Of a stretch of 64,000 nt of DNA, positions 9,251 to 20,700 are shown one piece after another. The notes beneath the pieces are model-generated. The model was given only the letters and a program-made list of their open reading frames with translations, was not told where the DNA came from and did not search any database. Source of the stretch: Symbiodinium natans (taxonomy: Eukaryota > Sar > Dinophyceae > Suessiales > Symbiodiniaceae); assembly GCA_905221605.1 (NCBI GenBank), contig CAJNDS010000302.1, positions 329,450 through 393,449 on the forward strand. The letters are read 5' to 3'. Every line of letters begins with the position of its first letter. Position 1 is the stretch's first letter. Both the position numbers and the translations under genes were made by a program.

Positions 9251-11119
9251 CTAGTCAAGACGTCGTTGAAGAGCATTACAAAGTGCTTCAATATTCACCA
9301 TATCGCTACTTTCTATCCGAGCCTTTGATTCTTCATTAATGTATATGGTGCATTGTACGTCCTCTCCTTTGTCATGAAGCTCTCCTATCTGCGTCTTTCC
9401 CCGCATTCGAGCCAGTTTTCCACGTGCAGCAAGAATTCTCGCTATTCCCTCGGATATGGCGGCATCACTGCGATTGATCAGAACAATCCCGATGCCCGCA
9501 GCGATCACTCTATCGACTAGTAAAGCTAGGCTATCAGCCGCACTTTGGTCCTTTCTTCCCAGCTTAAGCTCTGCTCCGCGGGCTAGTCGAGAAGGCGAGT
9601 CAACTCGCTTCGGTGCTATCACAACTATCCCGTCGCACTCACCGACGATCGCCTCATCGACCTCCAGAATTGGCGAGTGTTTGATATCCCACACCATTTC
9701 CCAAATTGTCCATCTTCCCACTATGGACTTTGCTATCCCGACGTTATCCCTGATGTCATACTCGAGCTGATTTTGGGATACCCCCCGGCACGCGGGCATA
9801 GCTAAGATGGTTCCCGTTGCGTTCCCGAACTCCTCTTCACCGAAATGTGCGGTAATGTACATATCCCTTAACCACTCTCTTGCTTCATTGATGGCCTTGG
9901 TCATCATGTTGGCAGCCTGATACTCAGTAGGACAATTGACAAACGTGAACATGACTGCCTCGTAGAACTGGTTCAGCCTAGCTATGTCTATTCGTTGTGT
10001 TCTAGACAGGTACCTCATGCTCGGATTCTTGCCCGAGACAATCACTCTAACAGCCGCCTCATTGTCTTCTGCCACTATCAAGGGTTCTATACTCTCCTTC
10101 ATCATCTCCCATAGTGCCAACCCCGGTATTCCCTGTTTCGTGATGCCATCGTGCAGGGCTACTATTTCAGCTTCAGGGGTACTTTTGGAGCACGACGTTT
10201 GCTTCTTACAGTAAGCAGCTATAGGAACGAAAGTGCGCGGTCCTGAAAGACAAAGATATACCCCCGACGTAGATCTATGGTCGTTCTTGTCGCTGGCAAG
10301 ATCGGCGTCGCAGTAGTATAGTACAAGACGGATGTCTCCTATCCTATCCCCGACCCATCCGTAGAGGCTCGTTGTGGTCGTCTCGTTGATGTATGAGATC
10401 AGTCTATGCATTCTCTTGTCACAGAGATGTGTCCAGGTCGTCAGCCTCGACGCCAGAACCTGTACTGGTCGCAGTAGGTCATACCTTCCGACTCTGGCCC
10501 CATACAAGATCTTCATGAGTACCGCAGGGGCGTGCTCTTTCAACACTCCCGGCCCCTCATCCGGCAGCTCGTACTTGGCTATCCCCATAATTTCGTTCAC
10601 CTTGTCGTCTACTGGGTTCTCGTCGAACTCTGGGCGGCTCTCGTCGAGATATGGGGTCTTAGCTTTATCCAGTGGCTTAGGATATGCCGTCGAGCACAAC
10701 TCTTGATATCTATCCACACACTGCTTCATGAAATCGGTAACATCATATCGAAGGATCCTGATCTCATCTGGACTATCTTCCTTCGCCTCGGCCTTCCCCA
10801 CGAAATTAGGCGGTTCTTTCTTGGGCTCGATGATCTTCGTCCACTCGTGTCTCGGCTCAAACGGCGACCGAAAAGGTATCGCGCTAGCCGTGTGCAAGCA
10901 TCCTAAGTATCTGCCCATACTTCGTGGCTCTTCGAGCTTGATTCTCTTCGCCAGCTTCTCCCATCCTATCGCTAAGTTCTCTTTGGGCCCCGCAAGCTTG
11001 AAGTCGTCGACGTAGATCACCAGCATCAGCTTCAGCTCCTTATGGAAGAACACACTAGGCCAATCTGAGAGGAATTCGAAGCCGACCTCAGTCACGGCCT
11101 TTTCGCAGTGCTTTTCCCA
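9251..11119 (-). CDS. pol: Pol C-terminus (end of RT, RNase H, C-terminal domain), left contig copy
   Basis: This piece starts at the contig end inside reverse transcriptase, just before the YVDD box, and continues through a copia-type RNase H (YYCDADLAS, then SKSTPEAEIVAL, then EDNEAAVR) to the stop at 9251. After RNase H follows about 200 residues of an alpha/beta domain (DGIVVIAP ... GIGIVLINRS) that standard copia pol lacks. In this contig the frame is intact at 10611-10613 (FDENPVDDKV), where the right contig has an extra T. It matches 17783-19652 apart from a few substitutions and that base. It is probably the same locus as the right-contig pol rather than a second gene. Confidence 0.85.
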   Translation of the reverse strand, partial: WEKHCEKAVTEVGFEFLSDWPSVFFHKELKLMLVIYVDDFKLAGPKENLAIGWEKLAKRIKLEEPRSMGRYLGCLHTASAIPFRSPFEPRHEWTKIIEPKKEPPNFVGKAEAKEDSPDEIRILRYDVTDFMKQCVDRYQELCSTAYPKPLDKAKTPYLDESRPEFDENPVDDKVNEIMGIAKYELPDEGPGVLKEHAPAVLMKILYGARVGRYDLLRPVQVLASRLTTWTHLCDKRMHRLISYINETTTTSLYGWVGDRIGDIRLVLYYCDADLASDKNDHRSTSGVYLCLSGPRTFVPIAAYCKKQTSCSKSTPEAEIVALHDGITKQGIPGLALWEMMKESIEPLIVAEDNEAAVRVIVSGKNPSMRYLSRTQRIDIARLNQFYEAVMFTFVNCPTEYQAANMMTKAINEAREWLRDMYITAHFGEEEFGNATGTILAMPACRGVSQNQLEYDIRDNVGIAKSIVGRWTIWEMVWDIKHSPILEVDEAIVGECDGIVVIAPKRVDSPSRLARGAELKLGRKDQSAADSLALLVDRVIAAGIGIVLINRSDAAISEGIARILAARGKLARMRGKTQIGELHDKGEDVQCTIYINEESKARIESSDMVNIEALCNALQRRLD

Positions 11120-11219
11120 NNNNNNNNNNNNNNNNNNNNNNNNNNNNNNNNNNNNNNNNNNNNNNNNNNNNNNNNNNNNNNNNNNNNNNNNNNNNNNNNN
11201 NNNNNNNNNNNNNNNNNNN
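11120..11219. other. Assembly gap (100 N)
   Basis: Exactly 100 N, a nominal scaffold gap. Sequence left of the gap ends at the position matching 19652, and sequence right of it begins at the position matching 2688. Confidence 0.98.
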
Positions 11220-14200
11220 ATCCTCCTTGGATCGTATTCAGGTAGATATGAATTCTGCACGATCGCCGCCAACACCACCGATGGTGGCCTGCCCTTTACC
11301 AAGGTACTATACTTTCCCACTTGTCCCAGCTCCTTCTCGCAGACCGGGCACACAGCGCCTTCACACGGAAATGCTTCGCCATTGCTATCTACCCCCGTAT
11401 ATCCCAACCACCAAGCAAAGCACGCATGACAATGGTATCCCCAGCATATCCTTCTAAGCCACTCGACCGGCTCGCTGAAGCTATGTATTCCCGACCCTCT
11501 CGTGTTGCTCTCCTCTACCGGGTTCTCCCGGGTGACCCGCTCATGCACCGCGTCCGTCATCTTTTTCACGAGCTCGTCCCTCTCCGCCCTCGCTTCGTCC
11601 AACCACGGGAATGGGAAGTTGTGCTTCTGGTTCCATACATCCTCCACGACTCGCCTATAAATCTCCGGGTTCTGTCGTGCTACATGACTATCCTCTTCCC
11701 TGTCAGCTATCGTATCAACTCCGTGTCCAAACAACTCCGAGAACCCTTGACCTCTCTCGTTCTCACTATCGGGCTCCATCGCCTCATGAGCTTCCACGCC
11801 CTCCATTTTGCTATCCATCACCGGACTCTCGGGCTTGTTCATCTCTCCTCCCGCATCTATCTGCATTGTGGCGTCCTTTGCTTCCCTCGCGTTCACCCCG
11901 TGCTCTTCAGCCTCGGCCACCGAGTCGAGCGGTTCAGGTCTTATCCCTGTTGCGCTCCTCCTGCCCTTTAGTGCCTCCTTGAGCGCATCCTCCTTGATTT
12001 CTTCTATCCACCGATAATAGTCTGCCGGATAGCCTTGGCCCATGCTCTCTATCCTTCTCATCGAACTGATGATCTCCTCGAACAGCGTGCTGTCGTTCCC
12101 TATCATCTCCACAATATCAGTCTCAGGCTTAACCAGCATCATGTTCTGCGCTATCCACCATGCCATGGTGTTGGCCCATTCCCTCGGGAACTTCATGTCT
12201 TCAAGAATCATCGTCCTGACGAATTTGGCCAGCCATATTCTCACCACATAATTCGAAAACTCGATTTTATTCAGGGGAGTAGTGCCCCCCGTCTCGGATC
12301 CAAATCCTTGCTTTGTCACCTCCTCCACCATGTCCGCAACGTCCATGCTGTCCGGGTACCCCCCGGTACCGGCTTCTATCCTCGTCATCACGCGATCTAT
12401 CAAATGCTCCCCGGCCCTCTGGACTACCTCGAACAACTTCGTCTCCCATAGCATCTCGAGCTCTTCATAACCTAGGGAAAGCGTCTCTGGTTCTATCATT
12501 ACGTTGTATATAATCCACCGCATCTCCACCTCTATCTCATCCGCGTCGTTGGATGTAGGCTTCACTCTAGGCTCACTCGGCGGCGGTGAAATCGATGTAG
12601 GCTTGTGTCCAGGCCGGCCTAGTCTGCCTCCGTCAGCTCTCAACTCTGGCACGGTCCCCAATATTCCATTCATGCCCATCCACACACGATAGAATTGCTC
12701 TACCCACTTCCTCATGCCTCCGACGTTGCTCTCAACGTTCAATATCCTGCTTCTCATCAAAGTTCCCAAAGCTATCCCGGTGTATGACGGTTCGGCGCCA
12801 GGCCTCGTCCCCGACAGCACCTGTGAGTCATATATTCCCGCCTTCACAATGTCGTACACTTCTTTGGGTGTGATCTCATCGGTAACCTCCCTCGGGCACG
12901 TCGCTCTAATCATCCTGCGTATCACCTGTACCACTATCGTTGTCCATGCCATCGGTGGGGCTCCATAACAGCGAATCCAGTGCTGCATTTCTATCAAATG
13001 CCCCTCCCCCAGCACCTGTCCTGCCCTCGCATTCCTCGACCATGGGGCATCTATCACAGGCGATCCCTCTTCTTCCATCCTCAATCTCAATATCCCCCCG
13101 CTCTCTCCAGTACCCACGCATTCCACTCGATCCAGTTCTGTCCCGTCGGCAACTACTCCCACCGTGCCTCCAGATCCTATCACCATCGGTCCTTCGCCAC
13201 TGTCTCCGCTTCTCATTTCCTGCTGCGTCTCTCTATCCGAATATTCCTGCTCGGACTTGAGGTCGCTCAGGGTCTTGATGTTGCTACCCGTCCCAGCACC
13301 ACCCTTCCATCTGGGAGCCTGCATAACCGCCCCCTTGGTATCGCCTCGTGTTGGCACCGGTGGAGCCGGCGGTCTATCCCCTTGATCTCCTATCCCAGCG
13401 GTTCCCCTAAGTGCTCCGCCATCTCTGCCATCTCCCGCCTTTTCCCCGGCACTTTTTCTCTTCTCGTCTCTTGCTTGCTTCTCTTGTCGTTGGTTCGCGA
13501 GCTCCTGAGCACTCTCGAGCAGCTCCTTCCTCTTCTTCGCCTCCCGGTTTTCTTTCTTCGCCTTCTTTTGTTCTGACCGACTCCTCACGGTGGCGAAACC
13601 CTCGTCACTGCCTTCCTTGAACTCCTCAGTTATCGATGCGTCTCCCTCTCGAGCAGATTGGTTCTCCGGTCTATCCTCACCCATAGCATCATCCTCTTCT
13701 CCATCCGACTCTGCATCGTCTTCCATCATCTCTGCGTCATCTGCCATCGCCTTCAGCTGCCCGATAGCCGCCATAGCCCTTAGAGCTTGATACTCGGGGT
13801 CCTTCATGTGGAAGCCGGCCGCCGTGTAAATGATCACTTTCATCCGGTGCCAAGAACCCCTATCTCCGGCTGACACACAGTGAGCTTCGGACTTACCACA
13901 CATTGTCTTCCACACCGACTCGTCTATCCTGGCAGCCATCTCCGTATACACCCCTTGTCTATCCGATGTCCTAAGGCTCTCCGTGGCTCCCGTGATCTTT
14001 GTCTCTGGCACAATCACTTTCGTTTTCAGTGACCGGTCTGCCTTCGCCACTTCTATCCAGCGTCTGAGCCAGACTCCAACCTCTCCAATGCTATCCCTGC
14101 CCTCCTCGCTGATCACCTCCCTAATAGCTGAAGTTTCCCTATCATATAATTCCATGTCTCGCGGGGTCGGCCACATCATTCCAAACATCGAGATGAACAG

Positions 14201-17200
14201 GATCTGTGCCCAGAAGCCGAACGTTCGCCCGGCACTGATGTACAACTTTCCCGCGTCCACCCCCATTCGAGGAAACGCCGTACACATAACGTTCCAAGGC
14301 AGAGTGATGATTCCAGACTTCTTCATCAGTTTATCCATGGCTTCTCCAGCCCTTATCAGCTCCTTAGCCTCCTCCCTGACTCTGTAGTTAGTGGGGAATC
14401 CATTCTCTTCGAAATTTCCGGGCCCTACCCAGAGCACATTGGCATTGGCTTTCCTGATCGTCTCCCTCGTTTCCCTCGCCACCTTGGTCTTAGTGTCATC
14501 GTCCGTAGCCTCGAACCGTCTAACCTCGTCTATTGCTCGGCGAGCATTCCCTGCTGCCATTCCAGCCGGGGCCAATATCACAACAATGTTCGTCACTTGA
14601 TTCCCTCCCATGCCCTTCGAGACGCATTCCTTGCACACTTCCTGAACCTTCTTGTACGCACCCTGGTAGGTCATCTCCTGCGTTCCTGTCAATTTGTGTG
14701 TAATGAACGACATACTCTCCGCGGCCTTTCCATAGTCTCCGTGCGCCTTCAATAGCATTGCTATCCACTCTCGGACTTCCCCTGGTGACGCCGGATTCTT
14801 CTTATTCGAGACGCCCTCTATCCCCTCAGGTATGATGATGTGTACGTAGGTCTTCTGATCCGCACTACATCGGAGCTGAAGTGGCGGCTTCATTCCCTCC
14901 GCCCACCATGTCACCAGCTCAGCCGCCTTGCGCTCATGGAATGCAGTAGCTATGTCAAACATCCACTCGTAGGTCTCCACCGCGGACTCAAGCTCGCTCG
15001 AAAGCGCTGGCTCCATCAATCTCCCTCCAACTCCGCCCATTCCTATGCCAATGATAGCCGCCCAGGCCTGAGCCTCGAACGCCCAGCTCTGGTCGACGTC
15101 CTCCGGTCTGTTCCACCCATATTTCCTGGGTGCCTTTTCTATCCCCAACACTATGCTTCCCACGTCCGCCATTTCCAAAACCTTGCCCATGTGGTGCGTG
15201 GCCTTATTCGCGTTCTCCATGACTTTCTCCTCTATCCCGCTGCTCTCCACACACCGTCTGTAAATGGCTGGCCCCACAAAACTCCTCCACGGCATCTTCA
15301 CGACAGCGCTATCGTGTCCCGTGGCCATTGGGGCCTCTATCCCCATATACTCCAACAAACGTATCACATTGGCCCATTCACTATCCACCGGGTAGTAGTC
15401 CTTGTCTCGATCAGGCCCAGACACGCCCCCACCGCTAGGCAACTCCGCTATCCATCCCCTCATGAGCTCTATCAAACCACTTCTTGAGCCAGTTGGCTGT
15501 TCGACGACCGTCGTGACATTTTCGTCACCTTCCCGATGCAGGAACTCGTGTTCCATCTTCCAATCCACAGGGCGCTCAGGAAGAGGTCCTCGGGCCGGGC
15601 CTATAATTGCGCGCTTTTCCAGGTGATATCGCCAATACAGCCTCTCAACCCCTTGCGGGTGCTTCTCCATCAGCGCCGACATCTCACTCATGAGATGGCT
15701 ATTCGCTCCTAAACCCGGGTGCTTCGGCCTACAGATGAGTGCATGCCCGACGATCCTCGTGGCCCTCATAAAGCAGAACAGTACCCCGTCTATCTCCACT
15801 CTATCCACATCCATTCGGATCTGCCCCTCAGGCACCGACGATCTCCTTGTCCCCACATCCATTTTGACATTCTTGCCTATCCTTCTGAAGCCGGCCAGTA
15901 CTCTTACTATCCATCCATTCCCTAACGAATGCCATGTAGAGTATGATGCTGTACCACAGATGCTTCGTCCAAACCAGCATCCCGCAGAGTCGTTCACACT
16001 GGGAGCGCCGGTCGTCCACGTGACCAGCGGATGGCTTCGATCTATCCCACCAGATGCTATCATCGACCACAACGCCTCTAGAGACGTTCCGTGGAAAATC
16101 CACCCGGGCACATTGAACTCCTCATTCCCGACCGACATCTCCTGATTCAGCTTCTCTGCTCCGGCGTACTCGGCCTTCGTGGGTACCCACATACATCGCG
16201 AATCCGTGAAATGTTCTTTCACATCCTTAATCCCCCCGTCTGCCTGGACCTCCGGAAATGTGATCACTTCTTCGGCCAGGGACCAGTGCAACAGGTGTAG
16301 AACTGACGTCGGTCCCCCTATCTGCCATGACAGTGTATCCAGATACTCCTTCATCTGTCCATTTGCTGCATTCGCCATAACTCCGTATCCTTTTTCTCCC
16401 CCCTCGCTTCTCCGGAATTCCTCCATCACGTCTCTTCCTCTCTTCAAGTATTGGCTTTCGTAGGCCCCCATAATCTCGTCTGCCATGCCTATCACCTTGA
16501 TCTTGGGCTGCGCCTCCGTCCATATCTTCAGCTTCTCCTCGCTCGACTTATGGCTGACCGCTATCCGCTCCGCAACCTGAGACGGTGGAATTGCATACTT
16601 CAATGGTCGCACGGCCAACCATGTCATCATGCCTTTGATCGCATCATCGAACGGGCTCTTCTCTGTGTCGTTCATGTGGATCTCCGCCCAATCTAGGGTC
16701 TTTCTGCTGATCCCTCCCCAGCAAGCCCTGAATGGGTCCTTGCTTCCGTTCGTGACGTCATATACACCTCCCACGGAGATGGCTATCGGTGCCACACCAG
16801 CTATCATCCTCTCATACGATCTTCCCCTCTGAAAGGACTTCTCTGTTTCATCCGTCGCGCCGATGAACTTAGGGGCCCATGGCGTATCAACGTCTCCTCC
16901 TGTGCCTGCTGTGGGCATGGCACATCCCGGCACGTCTATCCCTCTGGCCAATCGCACTCCTATCAAGTCGTTCAGCTTTTCCCTCGACAGGTTCCCGGAA
17001 TCGGGACTCGCCTGAGGTGGCGGCTTCGTCGCCCCTCCATGCGACCTCGGCCTATCCCAGTTCGCTATCACCCTCTCCAGGTAGTCCGTGGCATCCGTCA
17101 CAGTCGCAGCTATCAGAGGGATCTTCTCCCTTATCCACGCTTCAGGATTCCGCCTTGTACACCGTAGTACCTCCCAGAGATACATAATCTTGTGCACTCG

Positions 17201-17704
17201 CATTCTATCCACATCGTAGCCCACGGCCGGTCGTTTACCTCCTTTCTTCGCCGTCTTGGCCTGGGCCTCTTCCGCTCTCACACCAGCTATCCCACTGCTC
17301 ATCCATTTCTTGAAGTCCGCATCGTCCTTGAAATGGCTGGGGATAGCTCGTCTAGCCCATACCTCCTGCATCTCTAGATTTCCCTCCAACATCCAGTGTA
17401 TTCTAGCCTGTTCTCGTTCCTTGGCTCCGACTGGCAGATACGAGTACGTCGTCACCCCTGGCACTCCATCCTCCGTCTCGGCCTTGAGGTATCTATCCGC
17501 GTCGGAAAACACTTTCTCCAGGAAGTCTATCATAGCTTGTGCTCGATCACATCGCTCCCTCTCTCCTGCATCCCTGGCCTGGCGCTCCGGACGTTGCCAT
17601 CGTACCCCTACTGTCCTTGAAGACGAAGCGGTCCCAGGATCTTCGTTGCTTCCGATATCTCTATCCCGTTCACTCAGCGATACCGATCCGAACATCTCTC
17701 CCAT
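11220..17704 (-). CDS. ORF3 of the retrotransposon, right contig copy (cut by the gap)
   Basis: Identical in layout to 2688-9172. It starts with ATG at 17704, 78 bases downstream of the pol stop at 17783, and stays open for 2161 codons until the gap. The N-terminal 200 residues are charged and helical. The ADP-ribosyltransferase-like HGT core is at 16117-15787. The acidic/lysine-rich stretch and the zinc-binding cluster near residue 2090 are also present. Reading on through the N run into the left-contig pol gives an artificial 2817-residue chimera that should be ignored. Confidence 0.75.
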
Positions 17705-17711
17705 GGCTTCA

Positions 17712-17723
17712 CGCTATGCAAGT
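17712..17723 (-). promoter_or_regulatory. 12-mer shared by the gag and ORF3 upstream regions (ORF3, right contig)
   Basis: ACTTGCATAGCG in element sense, just upstream of the ORF3 ATG at 17704. Same string as at 33580-33591 and 9180-9191. Confidence 0.35.
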
Positions 17724-17782
17724 CGTTAGATCCGTCCTCTTCCTTACACTCGCATACAACTCGAGGTCACACAAAAGTCGCT

Positions 17783-20700
17783 CTAGTCAAGACGTCGTTG
17801 AAGAGCATTACAAAGTGCTTCAATATTCACCATATCGCTACTTTCTATCCGAGCCTTTGATTCTTCATTAATGTATATGGTGCATTGTACGTCCTCTCCT
17901 TTGTCATGAAGCTCTCCTATCTGCGTCTTTCCCCGCATTCGAGCCAGTTTTCCACGTGCAGCAAGAATTCTCGCTATTCCCTCGGATATGGCGGCATCAC
18001 TGCGATTGATCAGAACAATCCCGATGCCCGCAGCGATCACTCTATCGACTAGTAAAGCTAGGCTATCAGCCGCACTTTGGTCCTTTCTTCCCAGCTTAAG
18101 CTCTGCTCCGCGGGCTAGTCGAGAAGGCGAGTCAACTCGCTTCGGTGCTATCACAACTATCCCGTCGCACTCACCGACGATCGCCTCATCGACCTCCAGA
18201 ATTGGCGAGTGTTTGATATCCCACACCATTTCCCAAATTGTCCATCTTCCCACTATGGACTTTGCTATCCCGACGTTATCCCTGATGTCATACTCGAGCT
18301 GATTTTGGGATACCCCCCGGCACGCGGGCATAGCTAAGATGGTTCCCGTTGCGTTCCCGAACTCCTCTTCACCGAAATGTGCGGTAATGTACATATCCCT
18401 TAACCACTCTCTTGCTTCATTGATGGCCTTGGTCATCATGTTGGCAGCCTGATACTCAGTAGGACAATTGACAAACGTGAACATGACTGCCTCGTAGAAC
18501 TGGTTCAGCCTAGCTATGTCTATTCGTTGTGTTCTAGACAGGTACCTCATGCTCGGATTCTTGCCCGAGACAATCACTCTAACAGCCGCCTCATTGTCTT
18601 CTGCCACTATCAAGGGTTCTATACTCTCCTTCATCATCTCCCATAGTGCCAACCCCGGTATTCCCTGTTTCGTGATGCCATCGTGCAGGGCTACTATTTC
18701 AGCTTCAGGGGTACTTTTGGAGCACGACGTTTGCTTCTTACAGTAAGCAGCTATAGGAACGAAAGTGCGCGGTCCTGAAAGACAAAGATATACCCCCGAC
18801 GTAGATCTATGGTCGTTCTTGTCGCTGGCAAGATCGGCGTCGCAGTAGTATAGTACAAGACGGATGTCTCCTATCCTATCCCCGACCCATCCGTAGAGGC
18901 TCGTTGTGGTCGTCTCGTTGATGTATGAGATCAGTCTATGCATTCTCTTGTCACAGAGATGTGTCCAGGTCGTCAGCCTCGACGCCAGAACCTGTACCGG
19001 TCGCAGTAGGTCATACCTTCCGACTCTGGCCCCATACAAGATCTTCATGAGTACCGCAGGGGCGTGCTCTTTCAACACTCCCGGCCCCTCATCCGGCAGC
19101 TCGTACTTGGCTATCCCCATAATTTCGTTCACCTTGTCGTCTACTTGGGTTCTCGTCGAACTCTGGGCGGCTCTCGTCGAGATATGGGGTCTTAGCTTTA
19201 TCCAGTGGCTTAGGATATGCCGTCGAGCACAACTCTTGATATCTATCCACACACTGCTTCATGAAATCGGTAACATCATATCGAAGGATCCTGATCTCAT
19301 CTGGACTATCTTCCTTCGCCTCGGCCTTCCCCACGAAATTAGGCGGTTCCTTCTTGGGCTCGATGATCTTCGTCCACTCGTGTCTCGGCTCAAACGGCGA
19401 CCGAAAAGGTATCGCGCTAGCCGTGTGCAAGCATCCCAAGTATCTGCCCATACTTCGTGGCTCTTCGAGCTTGATTCTCTTCGCCAGCTTCTCCCATCCT
19501 ATCGCTAAGTTCTCTTTGGGCCCCGCAAGCTTGAAGTCGTCGACGTAGATCACCAACATCAGCTTCAGCTCCTTATGGAAGAACACACTAGGCCAATCTG
19601 AGAGGAATTCGAAGCCGACCTCAGTCACGGCCTTTTCGCAGTGCTTTTCCCAGAACCCCCCGGCATCCGGATGCCCGTATAAAGCTAGCCTCAGTGGCAC
19701 CACGGGGTCGTCTATGCCCTCCCATTCATCTGGCCACCTATCCCTCGGGATCCGTATCCATGTTTTAGGCCCCCCCAACAGCGCCTGCGTGTATGCCGAC
19801 TCACCGTCCGACATCTCGATGTCGTGTCCTGGCAGCATCCCATAGGCATCCGCCATCTTGCCTGCCTCAAGTGTCGCGGGACATGATGTGATTTCCTGAA
19901 AGATGGCCCACTTTCCCTCCTGGTCTTTGACATGACATCCCTCAAACACAACTCTCCCCTTATACTTTCTAAGAGGATCGTCTTCAGCAAGCTCCCAGTT
20001 CTTTTCCACACAGATGTCAAAGATACGACCTACATGAGCTATTTCCCCTCTATCCATTGCCTCCCGTTGTACGTCCTTCCACGAACGCACCTCCTCCATT
20101 ATCCAGACCACTTGATCCATCAGCTTTTTCCATTCTTTATCAAGCGCTGCCCGAGCCTTGGGGTTGATCGCCCTCTCAGCCTTCGTCACGGGTCTAGCGA
20201 CAAGTCCGAAAACTTCCTCGATGTCCTCCTCTTCGTCCTCTATGATTGTGGCCATCAGTGGCTCACACTCTCCCACTGTCTCGTCGATGCTATCACACAC
20301 TTCATTTTCCGCAACCTCTTCCCAACTATCCTCTTGATCTGCATCCACCTGTATAGCAGGGACTGCGACTATTCCATCTCCATACTCCTCGTCTTCAGTC
20401 TGATAACCCTGCCGGATCAAATTATCGACGGGTGTAGTATGCTTGTTCATGAAGCATGCGAAGCAAAGCGTCATCGACGTGAGGATCAAGCTAGGTACCT
20501 TGGCTTTTCCCTCCAACAGTCGTCGACATTCTCGGCACTTGTATGTCCTATTCGAGACATGCTTGATGCCGATTCGCCGCCTATCCTCATCTCTACTCCT
20601 CCTTGCTCTCAGCCCATGATCCACACTATCCCTGTCTCTTTCCCTCGCACGGGCCTCCCTTGCCCAGATTGCTTTCTTGCTCTCCCGATGTGCCCTACGA

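Larger units (their letters stand above)
2688..11119. repeat. Left copy of an 8.4-kb near-identical segment (probable contig overlap)
   Basis: 2688-11119 matches 11220-19652 at a constant offset of 8532 (8533 beyond the inserted T near 19145). About 20-25 single-base differences are visible (for example 2824 a/g, 3345 t/g, 5089 c/a), roughly 0.3%. Both ends of the match coincide with contig ends, which is the geometry of a dovetail overlap left unmerged. A real tandem duplication would not be expected to break exactly at both contig ends. Confidence 0.85.
11220..19652. repeat. Right copy of the 8.4-kb near-identical segment
   Basis: Partner of 2688-11119. It starts at the first base after the 100-N gap and ends inside pol at 19652, where the unique remainder of pol begins. 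The differences are at a level expected for two haplotypes. Confidence 0.85.

Noticed and set aside
9251-17704. A continuous 2817-residue reading frame on the minus strand through the N gap
   Set aside because: It fuses ORF3 of the right contig to pol of the left contig across 100 N, so it is an assembly chimera.
1-19652. Two tandem retrotransposon 3' halves as a real duplication
   Set aside because: Both ends of the repeat coincide with contig ends. A dovetail overlap is the simpler reading, though reads are needed to prove it.
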